Positions 24,581 through 34,157 of a stretch of 36,200 nt of DNA are shown here, piece after piece. The notes under the pieces are model-generated. The model was not told where the DNA came from and made no database searches. It saw only the letters and a program-made list of their open reading frames with translations. Every line of letters starts with the position of its first letter. Position 1 is the stretch's first letter. The stretch comes from CAZALT01 sp964485515 (lineage in GTDB: Bacteria > Actinomycetota > Acidimicrobiia > Acidimicrobiales > Acidimicrobilacustridaceae): NCBI GenBank assembly GCA_964485515.1, contig CAZALT010000013.1, forward strand, positions 1 to 36,200, written 5' to 3'. Position numbers and translations under genes: made by a program.

Positions 24581-26155
24581 ATGGCGATCATCGAGACCAC
24601 ACCCGACATCGCGTCCCCCGACGTCCACCTCAATCCGTGGAGGGGCGAGGACGAGTACCCGACCTTCGCCAAGGCGTTGGGCTCGGGCGACCACAAGACC
24701 CTGGGCCGTATCTACGTAGGCTTCGCGCTGCTGTTCGGCGTCGCTGCGTGGGTGCTGCACGCCCTCTCCGACACCGCGGCGGCCGGCTCGTCGATCCTTC
24801 CGGACGACACCGTCTCCCAGGTGTTCACGCTCGGCAACTTCACGCTGGTGCTCCTCGCGGTGCTCCCACTCACCATCGGCATCGCCACCCTGGTGGTGCC
24901 GTTGCAGGTCGGGGCCAACACCATCGCGTTCCCCCGGGCCGCCGCTCTGGCCATGTGGTCCTGGATCTTCGGATCCGGTCTGCTGCTGGTCAGCTATGCC
25001 CTCAACGGCGGTGTCGCCGGCGGTGACGCCACCGCAGTCGACCTGTCCTACCTGGCGCTCGCGGTCACCATCGTCTCGCTGATGCTCGCGCTGGTGTGCC
25101 TGCTCACCACGATCGTGGCGTTGCGCACCCCGGGGATGTACCTCGACCGGGTCCCGTTCTTCTCCTGGTCGGTCTTCATCTCCGGCAGCCTCTGGCTGCT
25201 GACGCTCCCCGCGTTGCTGGGCAACATCGTGCTGATCTACGTCGACGTGCACTATGGGGGTCCGAGCGACTTCGGCGTCGCCGGTCTCCAGTGGGCGCAG
25301 CTCGACTGGGCGTTCTCGCAGCCGCAGGTGTTCATCTACGCCGTGCCGGCACTCGGCATCATCGCCGATGCCATCGTCACGGTCACAGGCGTCCGCCAGA
25401 AGACGCGGGGCGTCCTCCTCGCCGCCATCGCCGCCTTCGGCGTCCTGTCGTTCGGGGTCTACGCCCAGAGCCTCTTCAACCCCGATCTCTCCGATCAGGT
25501 CCTCTTCATCGGCGTCGGCATCCTGCTCGGTCTCCCGCTGCTGGTCTTCGCCGGGGGCATCGCCGGGACGCTCAAGGCCGGCAAGGTCTCGGTGAGCACC
25601 CCGGTCATCGGCTCGGTGTTCACGCTCCTGCTCCTGCTGCTCGGCGCGCTGGCCAGCCTGCTGTACGCGGTTTCGTGGTTCGACTTCCAGACCGAGGCTT
25701 ACCGACTCGGCGTGCTCGCCCTCGTGGGCGGGGCCTCACTGCTGGCTTCGATCACCGGCCTGCACCTCTGGTGGGCGAAGTTCTCGGGCCACACGGCCAA
25801 CGACAACCTGGGCAAGCTGGTGGTCCTCCTGGGCTTCGGCGCCACCGCCGTAGCGTCGCTGCCCCTGCTGGTCGCCGGCACCTACGAGCGATTCTCCGCC
25901 ATCGATGAAGACGTCCAGAAGACGCTCTTCTGGGTCGCTGCCATCGGTGCCGCCGGGGTGGCGTTCACCGTCCTGCTCACCATCGTCAACCTGGTGGCGT
26001 CGTCACGCGGTCCAGCCGCTGAAGACGATCCCTGGTCGGGTCAGACCCTTGAGTGGGCCACCTCGTCCCCGCCGGCCGAAGGCAACTTCGGCGCCCTGGC
26101 CGAGGTCACCTCCCCCGAGCCGCTCCTCGACACCGCTTCGGAGGATGCTTCCTGA
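24581..26155 (+). CDS. Haem-copper oxidase subunit I paralogue lacking all metal ligands
   Basis: 524 residues with about twelve predicted spans. Homology to the true subunit I at 28930 is plain: VFTLGNFTLVLLAVLPLTIG and VPLQVGANTIAFPR here match VFTMHGTTMVFLAVMPLGAA and MPLQIGARDVAFPR there, and LRTPGMYLDRVPFFSW matches LRAPGMTLMKMPVFTW. Yet the ligands are gone: Gly85 for the helix II His; Gln247-Pro-Gln-Val-Phe251 for His-Pro-Glu-Val-Tyr, losing CuB and the cross-linked Tyr; Gln296-Ser297 for His-His; Leu376 and Val378 for the two haem His of HFH. It cannot bind haem a, a3 or CuB in the known way. The frame is intact and codon use matches its neighbours, so it is under selection. It overlaps the next gene by one base. 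Function unknown; a structural or assembly role is inference. Confidence 0.9.
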   Translation: MAIIETTPDIASPDVHLNPWRGEDEYPTFAKALGSGDHKTLGRIYVGFALLFGVAAWVLHALSDTAAAGSSILPDDTVSQVFTLGNFTLVLLAVLPLTIGIATLVVPLQVGANTIAFPRAAALAMWSWIFGSGLLLVSYALNGGVAGGDATAVDLSYLALAVTIVSLMLALVCLLTTIVALRTPGMYLDRVPFFSWSVFISGSLWLLTLPALLGNIVLIYVDVHYGGPSDFGVAGLQWAQLDWAFSQPQVFIYAVPALGIIADAIVTVTGVRQKTRGVLLAAIAAFGVLSFGVYAQSLFNPDLSDQVLFIGVGILLGLPLLVFAGGIAGTLKAGKVSVSTPVIGSVFTLLLLLLGALASLLYAVSWFDFQTEAYRLGVLALVGGASLLASITGLHLWWAKFSGHTANDNLGKLVVLLGFGATAVASLPLLVAGTYERFSAIDEDVQKTLFWVAAIGAAGVAFTVLLTIVNLVASSRGPAAEDDPWSGQTLEWATSSPPAEGNFGALAEVTSPEPLLDTASEDAS

Positions 26156-26742
26156 TGGCCGTCGCCACCGCACCCCCCTCCCCGCTGCGCAGGCCGCGGG
26201 TCGTGATGATGGGCACGATCTTCGCATCGGCCGGCATCCTCACCTTCTTCGCCGGTCTCCTCGGCATCTACCTCACCCGCCGCGCCGAGCTCGTCAGCGC
26301 CGGCGACGCGTGGCTGCCCGAGGGTGTCACCATCCCGCTCCAGCAGCCGACGGTGATGTTGTTCACGCTGCTCGCGTCCTGCGTCACCGTGCAGTGGGCC
26401 GTGTACTCGGTGGCCCGCAACGACCGCCGCAACACCTACCTCGCCCTGGGCATCACCCTCGTGTTCGGCATCGCCTTCATCAACATGGAGTCGTACCTCT
26501 ACGGGCTCATGGGGCTCGACATCGCGGCCAACCAGCAGGCCGTGCTCATCTACACCATCTCGGTCGGCCACATCATCATGCTCATCGGCGCCATGGTGTT
26601 CGTCGGCCTCATGGCCGTGCGAGCCCTCGGTGGCCAAGAGACCAGCCGTCAGCACGACGGCGTCTCCGCCGCGGCGCTGTTCTGGTACGCCACCGTCGTG
26701 GTGTACGCCATCATCTGGCTCGCGATCTACGTGACGAAGTAG
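26155..26742 (+). CDS. Oxidase subunit III-like paralogue without conserved III residues
   Basis: 195 residues with five predicted spans, subunit III size. It aligns with CtaE of this window along its length, e.g. FASAGILTFFAGLLGIYLTR against FLGSECLLFGGLITTYLLY. The family's conserved Glu (Glu47 in CtaE) is Ala26 here, and the C-terminal WHFVDVVW signature is WYATVVVY (177-184). One His survives in VGHIIML. It starts on the stop of the ligand-free subunit I gene (TGATG), so the two are translationally coupled and probably form one complex. Confidence 0.8.
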   Translation: MAVATAPPSPLRRPRVVMMGTIFASAGILTFFAGLLGIYLTRRAELVSAGDAWLPEGVTIPLQQPTVMLFTLLASCVTVQWAVYSVARNDRRNTYLALGITLVFGIAFINMESYLYGLMGLDIAANQQAVLIYTISVGHIIMLIGAMVFVGLMAVRALGGQETSRQHDGVSAAALFWYATVVVYAIIWLAIYVTK

Positions 26743-26746
26743 GACC

Positions 26747-27646
26747 ATGCCTCCCTTGCTCCGCTCCCGCATGCTCACTCCGGCGTTCCGGTTCTTCGCC
26801 GCCCTGGCCGCGCTCGGCTTCATCGGTGCGTTCCTGCAGGCCTTCACCAGCGATCAGCCCTTCATCGACGCCGTCCTCGGACCGCTCACCGGCGGCTGGA
26901 AGGGTGGTGTCGGCAATCACCTCGCCTACACCGTCCTGGTAGCGGTCGGCGTGCTGGCCGCCACCCTCGGCGGGCTCTTCTTGGCCTTCCGTGACGCCGA
27001 TCCGGAGGCCGAAGCCCAGGTCCTGCACACCGAGTCGGTGCCGCTCACCCGGGCGCCGTACGGCACCAACTTCCTTCCGTTGGTCGCCACGTTCGGCATG
27101 GGCATCCTGGTCATCGGGCTGGTCACCGACATCAAGGTGATCCTCACCGGCGCCGCGCTGCTCGTCATGGTCACCTTCGTGTGGACCCTTCGGGCGTGGG
27201 CCGAGCGGGCCACGGGCGATCCCGAGGTCAACGCCGAGATCTACTCGAACTTCATCGAACCGGTCCGGGTGCCGATCCTCGCCGCCCTCATCGTCGGTGG
27301 TGTCGCCATCGGTCTCTCCCGAGTGCTGCTGGCGGTGTCCGAGACCGGCGCGGTCGCCGTCTTCGGTGTCGTCGGAGCGGTCTTCCTGCTCGGCGCCGCA
27401 CTCGTGGCGGCCCGCCCGCAGATCAGCAAGAACCTCGTGACCATCATCTTGTTCATCGTCGCCATCGTCGTCATCGCCGCGGGCATCACCGCCGCGGTGA
27501 TCGGCCAGCGAGACATCGAGCACCACGGCGCGGAGCACACCTCCGACGCCTCGGCCGAGGGAACGGGTGCGAGCGAAGGAACGTCCACCGAGCACAGCGT
27601 CGGTGTCATCGTCGTCGGCGAACCTGTCGTCGAGGGAGCAGCCTGA
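26747..27646 (+). CDS. Multi-span membrane protein of the oxidase locus
   Basis: 299 residues, about seven spans, ending in an acidic/Ser/Thr-rich tail of about 50 residues. Residues about 100-160 (YGTNFLPLVATFGMGILVIG and following) resemble the YWP...GWVLE two-span tail of the ctaD product and of subunit IV-like proteins. I do not recognise it as a named subunit. It starts 4 bases after the subunit III-like gene, and its stop overlaps the ctaC start (TGATG), so it is part of the same message. Confidence 0.75.
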   Translation: MPPLLRSRMLTPAFRFFAALAALGFIGAFLQAFTSDQPFIDAVLGPLTGGWKGGVGNHLAYTVLVAVGVLAATLGGLFLAFRDADPEAEAQVLHTESVPLTRAPYGTNFLPLVATFGMGILVIGLVTDIKVILTGAALLVMVTFVWTLRAWAERATGDPEVNAEIYSNFIEPVRVPILAALIVGGVAIGLSRVLLAVSETGAVAVFGVVGAVFLLGAALVAARPQISKNLVTIILFIVAIVVIAAGITAAVIGQRDIEHHGAEHTSDASAEGTGASEGTSTEHSVGVIVVGEPVVEGAA

Positions 27647-28872
27647 TGTCAGACAAGCCCAAGTTGACCGGACGCCACAAGGCGCTTCGGGCCTTTGGCA
27701 TCTTCGCCACGGTCCTGGTCGGCGTCCTCTACGTCGCCCTGATCTGGGACTCGGTCTTCGGGAACGACGGCAAGCCGCTCACCACGCTGTCGCCCCACGG
27801 CCCGAGCGCGCGGAACATCCAGGACCTCAACGTCATCGTCTTCTCCATCGCGCTGGTCGTCGGTGTCGGCGTGCTGCTCGGCGCGCTGTACATCGCCTGG
27901 AGGTTCCGCGAGCGCCGCGACGACGACGGCAAGTCGTTCCCCGGTCAGCTCCACGGCAACACCCCCCTCGAGATCGGCTGGACCATCCTTCCCGCCGTCG
28001 TCCTCATCGGCATCGCGGCGATCACCGTCATGTCGATCATCGAGCTGAACAAGACCGACGAGGACGCCCTCCAGGTCAAGGTCGAAGGTCAGCAGTGGTG
28101 GTGGCGCTACGACTACGACATCGACGACAACGGCAGCTTCACCGACGCCACCGATGTCGTGACCGCCAACGAGATGGTCATCCCCATCAACCGCCAGGTG
28201 AAGCTCACCATCACGTCCAACGACGTGATCCACAGCTTCTGGATCCCGGCCCTCAACGGCAAGAAGGACGCCGTTCCGGGCATGGACACCCACTGGTCGA
28301 TCGAGGCCTCCGACATCGGGGTCTACCGCGGTCAGTGCACCGAGTTCTGCGGCCTGTCCCACGCCAACATGCGCATGGTGGTCCGGGCGGTCAGCGAAGA
28401 GGACTACGAGCGTTGGGTGCAGAACCAGCTCGCCGCGGCGCCGGTGCCCGAGGCCGGTTCGCTCGCCGAAGAGGGCAGCGAGCAGTTCGAGGCACTTTGC
28501 GCCCAGTGCCACGTGATCAGGGGCCAGCACGAGACGGCGCTCGAAGAGACACCTCCGCTGGTGTCCGGCATCGCCCCGGACCTCACGACGCTGATGACTC
28601 GCGGCACCTTCGCGGGATCGCTGTTCAACCTGTACCTCCCCGACACGTCCTCGTCGGATTCGACGGCGGCGGTCACCGGCAACCCGGGCGACGCCCTCTA
28701 CGGCGGAGACGCCGCACCGAACGTCATCAACCGGCCGACGCTCGAAGAGTGGCTGCGCAACCCTCCCGCCATGAAGCCGGCCTACGCCGAGGGCGAGCGG
28801 GGCATGCCCAACCTCGCCCTCTCCGAAGAGCAGATCGACGCCCTCGTCGCCTACCTCGAGACCCTCAAGTAG
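27646..28872 (+). CDS. ctaC: Cytochrome c oxidase subunit II with fused cytochrome c domain (caa3 type)
   Basis: 408 residues. Two N-terminal spans (about 15-35 and 62-84) with an additional one near 115-135 are followed by the cupredoxin domain: QQWWWRYDYD, the CuA ligands His196 (IHSFWIP), Cys231, Glu233, Cys235, His239 and Met242 in CTEFCGLSHANM. The C-terminal 130 residues are a class I cytochrome c with CAQCH (Cys285, Cys288, His289) and a likely Met ligand in GMPNLALSEE. It accepts electrons from cytochrome c or directly from the bc complex and passes them to subunit I. Confidence 0.95.
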   Translation: MSDKPKLTGRHKALRAFGIFATVLVGVLYVALIWDSVFGNDGKPLTTLSPHGPSARNIQDLNVIVFSIALVVGVGVLLGALYIAWRFRERRDDDGKSFPGQLHGNTPLEIGWTILPAVVLIGIAAITVMSIIELNKTDEDALQVKVEGQQWWWRYDYDIDDNGSFTDATDVVTANEMVIPINRQVKLTITSNDVIHSFWIPALNGKKDAVPGMDTHWSIEASDIGVYRGQCTEFCGLSHANMRMVVRAVSEEDYERWVQNQLAAAPVPEAGSLAEEGSEQFEALCAQCHVIRGQHETALEETPPLVSGIAPDLTTLMTRGTFAGSLFNLYLPDTSSSDSTAAVTGNPGDALYGGDAAPNVINRPTLEEWLRNPPAMKPAYAEGERGMPNLALSEEQIDALVAYLETLK

Positions 28873-28929
28873 GCGTGATGTCCGGTCTTCGTCTCTCCTC
28901 GACATCCGCGGTCAACCTGGAGCATCTCC

Positions 28930-30978
28930 ATGGCAGTCACTGAGTCCCGTCCCCTCGCGCTGCCCTCGGGCTCGGCCGCGGCCGACGAGGCACCGTCCCT
29001 TGGGGTCTTCGGTCGACCGAAGACCACGACCGGCTGGCGTGCATGGGTCACCACGGTCGATCACAAGAAGATCGGCATCATGTACGGCGCCGGTTCGATC
29101 TTCTTCTTGATCATCGGCGGCATCGAAGCCCTCTTCATCCGCATGCAGCTGTGGGCGCCGAACGGCACGATCCTGTCGGCCGACGCCTACAACCAGGTCT
29201 TCACGATGCACGGCACCACCATGGTGTTCCTGGCGGTCATGCCGCTCGGTGCCGCGTTCGCCAACTACCTGATGCCGCTCCAGATCGGCGCGCGCGACGT
29301 GGCGTTCCCGCGCATCAACGCCTTCAGCTTCTGGTGCTTCTTGTTCGGTGGTCTGTTCCTCAACACGAGCTGGATCCTCGGCGGCGGCGCCGACGGGGGC
29401 TGGTTCAACTACGCCCCCAACAACGGCGTGCTGTTCTCGCCGAGCCACGGCATCGACTTCTGGAACCTCGGCCTCATCATCACCGGCATCGCCTCGCTCA
29501 CCGGTGCGGTCAACCTCATCGTCACCGTGCTCAACCTGCGGGCCCCGGGCATGACGCTCATGAAGATGCCGGTGTTCACCTGGATGACCCTCGTCACCCA
29601 GTTCCTCCTGCTCTTCGCCATCCCGGTCCTCACCGCCGCGCAGTTCCTGTTGATGTTCGACCGTCTCTTCGACGCCAACTTCTTCAACGTGGCCAAGGGC
29701 GCCAACCCGCTCCTGTGGGAGCACCTCTTCTGGATCTTCGGTCACCCCGAGGTGTACCTGATGATCCTCCCGGCGTTCGGACTCGTGTCCGAGATGCTGC
29801 CGGTGTTCAGCCGCAAGCCCATCTTCGGCTACCCGTTCATCGTGTTCTCGGGTGTGGCCATCGGCTTCATGGGCTGGGGTGTGTGGGCTCACCACATGTT
29901 CGTGTCCGGCATCGGCCCGATCGCCGTCACCACGTTCTCGCTCACGACGATGTTCATCGCCGTTCCGACCGGCGTGAAGATCCTCAACTGGACCGCCACG
30001 ATGTGGGGCGGCAAGTTGAGCTTCACGTCGCCGATGCTGTTCTCCATCGGCCTCGTCACGATGTTCACCATCGGTGGCCTCTCCGGTGTCACCCACGCGG
30101 TTGCCCCGGCCGACACCCAGCAGACCGACACCTACTACATCGTCGCTCACTTCCACTACGTGCTCTTCGGTGGTGCGTTCTTCGGCTTCGTCGGCGCCTT
30201 CTACTTCTACTGGCCGAAGGTGTTCGGCTACATGCTCAGCGAGACCTTGGGCAAGACCAACTTCTGGTTGCTGCTCATCGGCTTCAACCTCACGTTCGCC
30301 CCGATGCACGTGCTCGGGCTCCAGGGCATGTCTCGTCGCACGTACACCTACGACGACGGCTACGGGTTCGAGATCTGGAACAAGATCTCCACGGTGGGTG
30401 CCTTCCTGATCGCTTCGGCGGTGGCGTTGTTCCTCTTCAACGTCTTCTACGCCAAAGCCAAGGCGAAGTCGCTGCCGCCTCCCGGACCCGATCCGTGGGA
30501 TGCCCGCACCATCGAGTGGATGGTGCCGTCGCCCACACCCGAGTTCAACTACGACCCGATCCCCACCATCGACCGTGTCGACGACTTCTGGTACCGCAAG
30601 TACGGAGAGGTCGACGGCAAGCTCGTGCGCATCGCCGAGACCGAAGACATCGTGCAGAACAGCGATGGCAAGGGCGTGCACCTGCCGTCGCCGTCGTACT
30701 GGCCGATCGTGCTCGCCTTCGGTCTGCCGATCATCGGCTATGGCCTGCTCTACACCTGGTGGCTGTGCCTCATCGGTGGTCTCATCGTGGCGGTCGCCAT
30801 CTACGGCTGGGTCCTCGAACCGCCAGACGATCCCGACGCCGCGCACGGCGATGATCATCACGACGGCGACGACGGCCACGGCGTCGAGTCCGGGGTCGAC
30901 ACCCTCGAGTCGGGCGACGACGTGACCGACGCCGAGCCCGCCGACGCAACTCCTCAGGAGGTCGGCGCCAATGGCTGA
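28930..30978 (+). CDS. ctaD: Cytochrome c oxidase subunit I (A-type haem-copper oxidase)
   Basis: 682 residues. All metal ligands are present: His94 (TMHGTT) and His409 for low-spin haem a, His407 for haem a3, and His272, His321 and His322 for CuB, with Tyr276 of HPEVY placing it in the A1-type group. Twelve core spans are followed by a C-terminal extension (from about 520) with two more spans (SYWPIVLAFGLPIIG ... GWVLEPP) and an acidic tail. CTGGAG lies upstream of ATG 28930. It overlaps ctaE by 8 bases. This is the catalytic, proton-pumping subunit and the reference for the ligand-free paralogue upstream. Confidence 0.97.
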   Translation: MAVTESRPLALPSGSAAADEAPSLGVFGRPKTTTGWRAWVTTVDHKKIGIMYGAGSIFFLIIGGIEALFIRMQLWAPNGTILSADAYNQVFTMHGTTMVFLAVMPLGAAFANYLMPLQIGARDVAFPRINAFSFWCFLFGGLFLNTSWILGGGADGGWFNYAPNNGVLFSPSHGIDFWNLGLIITGIASLTGAVNLIVTVLNLRAPGMTLMKMPVFTWMTLVTQFLLLFAIPVLTAAQFLLMFDRLFDANFFNVAKGANPLLWEHLFWIFGHPEVYLMILPAFGLVSEMLPVFSRKPIFGYPFIVFSGVAIGFMGWGVWAHHMFVSGIGPIAVTTFSLTTMFIAVPTGVKILNWTATMWGGKLSFTSPMLFSIGLVTMFTIGGLSGVTHAVAPADTQQTDTYYIVAHFHYVLFGGAFFGFVGAFYFYWPKVFGYMLSETLGKTNFWLLLIGFNLTFAPMHVLGLQGMSRRTYTYDDGYGFEIWNKISTVGAFLIASAVALFLFNVFYAKAKAKSLPPPGPDPWDARTIEWMVPSPTPEFNYDPIPTIDRVDDFWYRKYGEVDGKLVRIAETEDIVQNSDGKGVHLPSPSYWPIVLAFGLPIIGYGLLYTWWLCLIGGLIVAVAIYGWVLEPPDDPDAAHGDDHHDGDDGHGVESGVDTLESGDDVTDAEPADATPQEVGANG

Positions 30979-31618
30979 CACCATCACCCACGAGAGCCTC
31001 GGCGAGCAGATCACCGAAGGCGTCCACGCCGAGCTCGGCCACCACGAGGCCGAGACGAACACCGGTGTGTCCAACGCCAAGTTGGGCATGTGGCTGTTCC
31101 TCGGCTCCGAGTGCCTGCTCTTCGGTGGTCTGATCACCACGTACCTGCTCTACAAGAACCCGCTCGAGGGTCCGGTGCCCCACGGTCCGGACGGCATCTT
31201 CGACATCCCGTTCACGTCGATGAGCTCGTTCGTGCTGCTCATGAGCTCGCTCACCATGGTGTTGGCCGTGTCGGCCATCGAGCGCGGCGATCACCACCGG
31301 TGCCGCACCTGGCTCGTCGCCACGGCGCTGCTGGGCTCCACGTTCATCGCTGGCCAGATCTACGAGTTCACGGTCTTCTACCAGGAGGGCCTGGGCTACA
31401 CCACGAGCCGGTTCAGCTCGGCCTTCTACACGCTCACCGGCTTCCACGGCGTGCACGTGACCCTCGGCATCATCATGTTGGTGTCGCTGGTCTTGCTGTC
31501 CTGGCGGGGCAAGCTGCCCACTCACCGTGCCGAGACCGTCGAGGTCGTCGGTCTCTACTGGCACTTCGTCGATGTCGTGTGGATCCTCATCTTCGCCGTC
31601 ATCTACCTGGTTCCCTGA
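30971..31618 (+). CDS. ctaE: Cytochrome c oxidase subunit III
   Basis: 215 residues with five spans after an N-terminal His/Glu-rich stretch. FLGSECLLFGGL holds conserved Glu47; YEFTVFYQEGLGYTTSRFSS, then GFHGVHVTLG and WHFVDVVWI (His198, Trp204) are standard subunit III signatures. AGGAGG lies about 10 bases before ATG 30971, inside the end of ctaD. It stabilises proton uptake by subunit I. Confidence 0.96.
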   Translation: MADTITHESLGEQITEGVHAELGHHEAETNTGVSNAKLGMWLFLGSECLLFGGLITTYLLYKNPLEGPVPHGPDGIFDIPFTSMSSFVLLMSSLTMVLAVSAIERGDHHRCRTWLVATALLGSTFIAGQIYEFTVFYQEGLGYTTSRFSSAFYTLTGFHGVHVTLGIIMLVSLVLLSWRGKLPTHRAETVEVVGLYWHFVDVVWILIFAVIYLVP

Positions 31619-31628
31619 GAGGTTCGCG

Positions 31629-32036
31629 ATGACCACCACGATCGAACCATCCGATCAGCCGACACCCGTCAGCGAGCTCGACGGTGCCGTCGAGGAGTAC
31701 CCGCGCGAGAAGATCTACGTCATCACCGCGGTGGTGCTCGCCGCCATCACGGGCGTCGAGATCCTCACCTACACCCATGAGGACCTCGCGCTGTGGAGTT
31801 GGGGTGGCGACAGCAACGCCGGGATCATCACGACGCTGATGTTCTTGATGGCGATCAAGTTCTTCATCGTCGCCTACATCTTCATGCACCTGAAGTTCGA
31901 CAAGCCGATCCTCACGTGGGCGTTCTACATGGGTCTCGTGCTCGCGGTGATCGTGTACATCGCGGTCATGTTCTGCTTCCGGCTCTTCAGCCCGGACTCC
32001 ATGACGGCCGTCCCCGCGGTCATCGGCCTCTTCTGA
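31629..32036 (+). CDS. Cytochrome c oxidase subunit IV (prokaryotic COX4 type)
   Basis: 135 residues with three predicted spans (about 28-48, 68-90, 98-122). REKIYVITAVVLAAITGVEI, then MAIKFFIVAYIFMHLKFD and a final FCFRLF match small COX4-type subunits encoded after ctaE in several bacterial phyla. GAGAGG precedes ATG 31629, 10 bases after ctaE. Last gene of the oxidase locus. It is not the usual actinobacterial CtaF sequence as I know it. Confidence 0.85.
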   Translation: MTTTIEPSDQPTPVSELDGAVEEYPREKIYVITAVVLAAITGVEILTYTHEDLALWSWGGDSNAGIITTLMFLMAIKFFIVAYIFMHLKFDKPILTWAFYMGLVLAVIVYIAVMFCFRLFSPDSMTAVPAVIGLF

Positions 32037-32056
32037 CCCGCCTCACCCCCGAAATT

Positions 32057-32093
32057 GCGTAGATCCTGCCCGTAGACCGCACGAGATCTACGC
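32057..32093. terminator. Hairpin between the oxidase locus and ABC genes
   Basis: GCGTAGATC (32057-32065) and GATCTACGC (32085-32093) form a perfect 9-bp stem around a 19-base loop, between convergent genes. No T-run follows, so Rho-independent action is unproven. Confidence 0.5.
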
Positions 32094-32119
32094 CAGAAGC
32101 GCTCGGCGACCCGATCGCC

Positions 32120-32841
32120 TCACTCCCAGCGGAAGAAGCGGGCCGCAGCCAGTGGTGCGGCGATAGCCCAGACGACCAGCACGACCCAGGCCTGGGTGCC
32201 GATCTCGCTGCCTCGGAGCACGCCGTTCACCACCTCGGACAACGCAGCCGCGGGGAGCAGCTCGGCGACCATGCGGATCGCCGTGGGTAGCTCGGACAAC
32301 GGGATGATCATCCCGCCGAGGAGCAGCAGCACCAGGTAGAGGCCGTTGCACAGGGCGAGGTTCAGGGGCCCCTTCAAGGTGCCCGCCAGCAACAGGCCGA
32401 TGCCGGCGAAGGCCGCGGTGCCGAGGACGAAGGCCGGCACGACCAGGGCCACCGTTCCGTCAGCCCTCCAACCGAGCAGCAGTGCGACGGCGATGATCGC
32501 GACGACCTGGACCACCTGGAGCACCAGGATCGCAGAGATCTTGGAGCCGATGAGCCGGGGACGACCGAGGGGGGTGGAGCCGAGCCGCTTGAGCACGCCG
32601 TACTGCCGCTCGAACCCCGTACCGATCCCGAGGCTGACCATCGCGCTCGACATGATGGCGAGGGCGAGCACACCCGGGGTGAGGAAGTCGACCGGTTCAG
32701 TGACGCCGTCGGGCAGGGGCAGCACGTCGACGAGCGAGAAGAACACGAGGATCAGGAGTGGGATCCCGAGGCTCACGAGGAGCTGCTCGCCTTGGCGGAG
32801 GCTGAGCGTGAGCTCGGTGCGCGTCTGCGTGACGTACGCGC

Positions 32842-32845
<4 letters not shown>
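32120..32845 (-). CDS. ABC-2 type transporter permease
   Basis: 241 residues with six predicted spans. ELTLSLRQGEQLLVSLGIPL and LVFFSLVDVLPLP at the N-terminus, then FLTPGVLALAIMSSAMVSLG, then GFERQYGVLKRLGSTPLGRP, match the ABC-2 permease fold. The latter motif is typical of efflux permeases acting on drugs or lipids. ATG 32845 overlaps the ATPase stop by 4 bases. Substrate unknown. Confidence 0.9.
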
Positions 32846-33885
<1,040 letters not shown>

Positions 33886-33891
33886 GGCCGA

Positions 33892-33897
33892 ACGCTA
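33892..33897 (-). promoter_or_regulatory. -10 box TAGCGT before the ABC operon
   Basis: On the minus strand TAGCGT ends 6 bases before GTG 33885, the leaderless arrangement, and is the third occurrence of this exact hexamer at a start codon in the window. Confidence 0.6.
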
Positions 33898-33967
33898 CCC
33901 GCCGTCGTGTTGTCGCCCCCAGTCAATGCCACGACGTGTGCTCACCGCCGTCGTCGTTCGTGTGCAC

Positions 33968-34025
33968 GGGGCGTACAGGACGGTGGGGACCGTGCAGGGG
34001 CGTGCAGGACGGTGGGGACCGTGCG
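33968..34025. repeat. Two 29-bp tandem units upstream of serS
   Basis: The unit beginning GGGGCGTRCAGGACGGTGGG is present twice with one internal difference near its start and one at its end. It precedes a second, unrelated tandem array. No ORF of coding character covers it. Confidence 0.85.
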
Positions 34026-34049
34026 GGTGCGTGCGACCGTTTCGGAGCT

Positions 34050-34114
34050 GTCGATCGCGCGGGTCGATCGCGCGGGTCGATCGCGCGGGTCGATCGCGCG
34101 GGTCGATCGTCCGG
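34050..34114. repeat. Five 13-bp tandem units upstream of serS
   Basis: GTCGATCGCGCGG is repeated four times perfectly, followed by a fifth unit with one change (GTCGATCGTCCGG). Each unit contains CGATCG. The array ends 32 bases before the serS -10 box and is placed to affect the promoter, or may be a passive minisatellite. Confidence 0.9.
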
Positions 34115-34145
34115 AACGGCCTTCGGGTCTCGGCGGCACGGGCAC

Positions 34146-34151
34146 TAGGTT
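34146..34151 (+). promoter_or_regulatory. -10 box TAGGTT before serS
   Basis: TAGGTT ends 6 bases before ATG 34158, leaderless spacing, and there is no ribosome site in that interval. Confidence 0.6.
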
Positions 34152-34157
34152 CTGCCC

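Noticed and set aside
24581..26155. Annotation as a functional cbb3-type or caa3-type oxidase subunit I
   Set aside because: None of the haem or CuB histidines can be aligned, so an oxidase activity claim would not be supported.
34026..34157. T-box leader before serS
   Set aside because: The -10 box lies 6 bases before the start codon, leaving no room for a leader, and no T-box sequence is visible.
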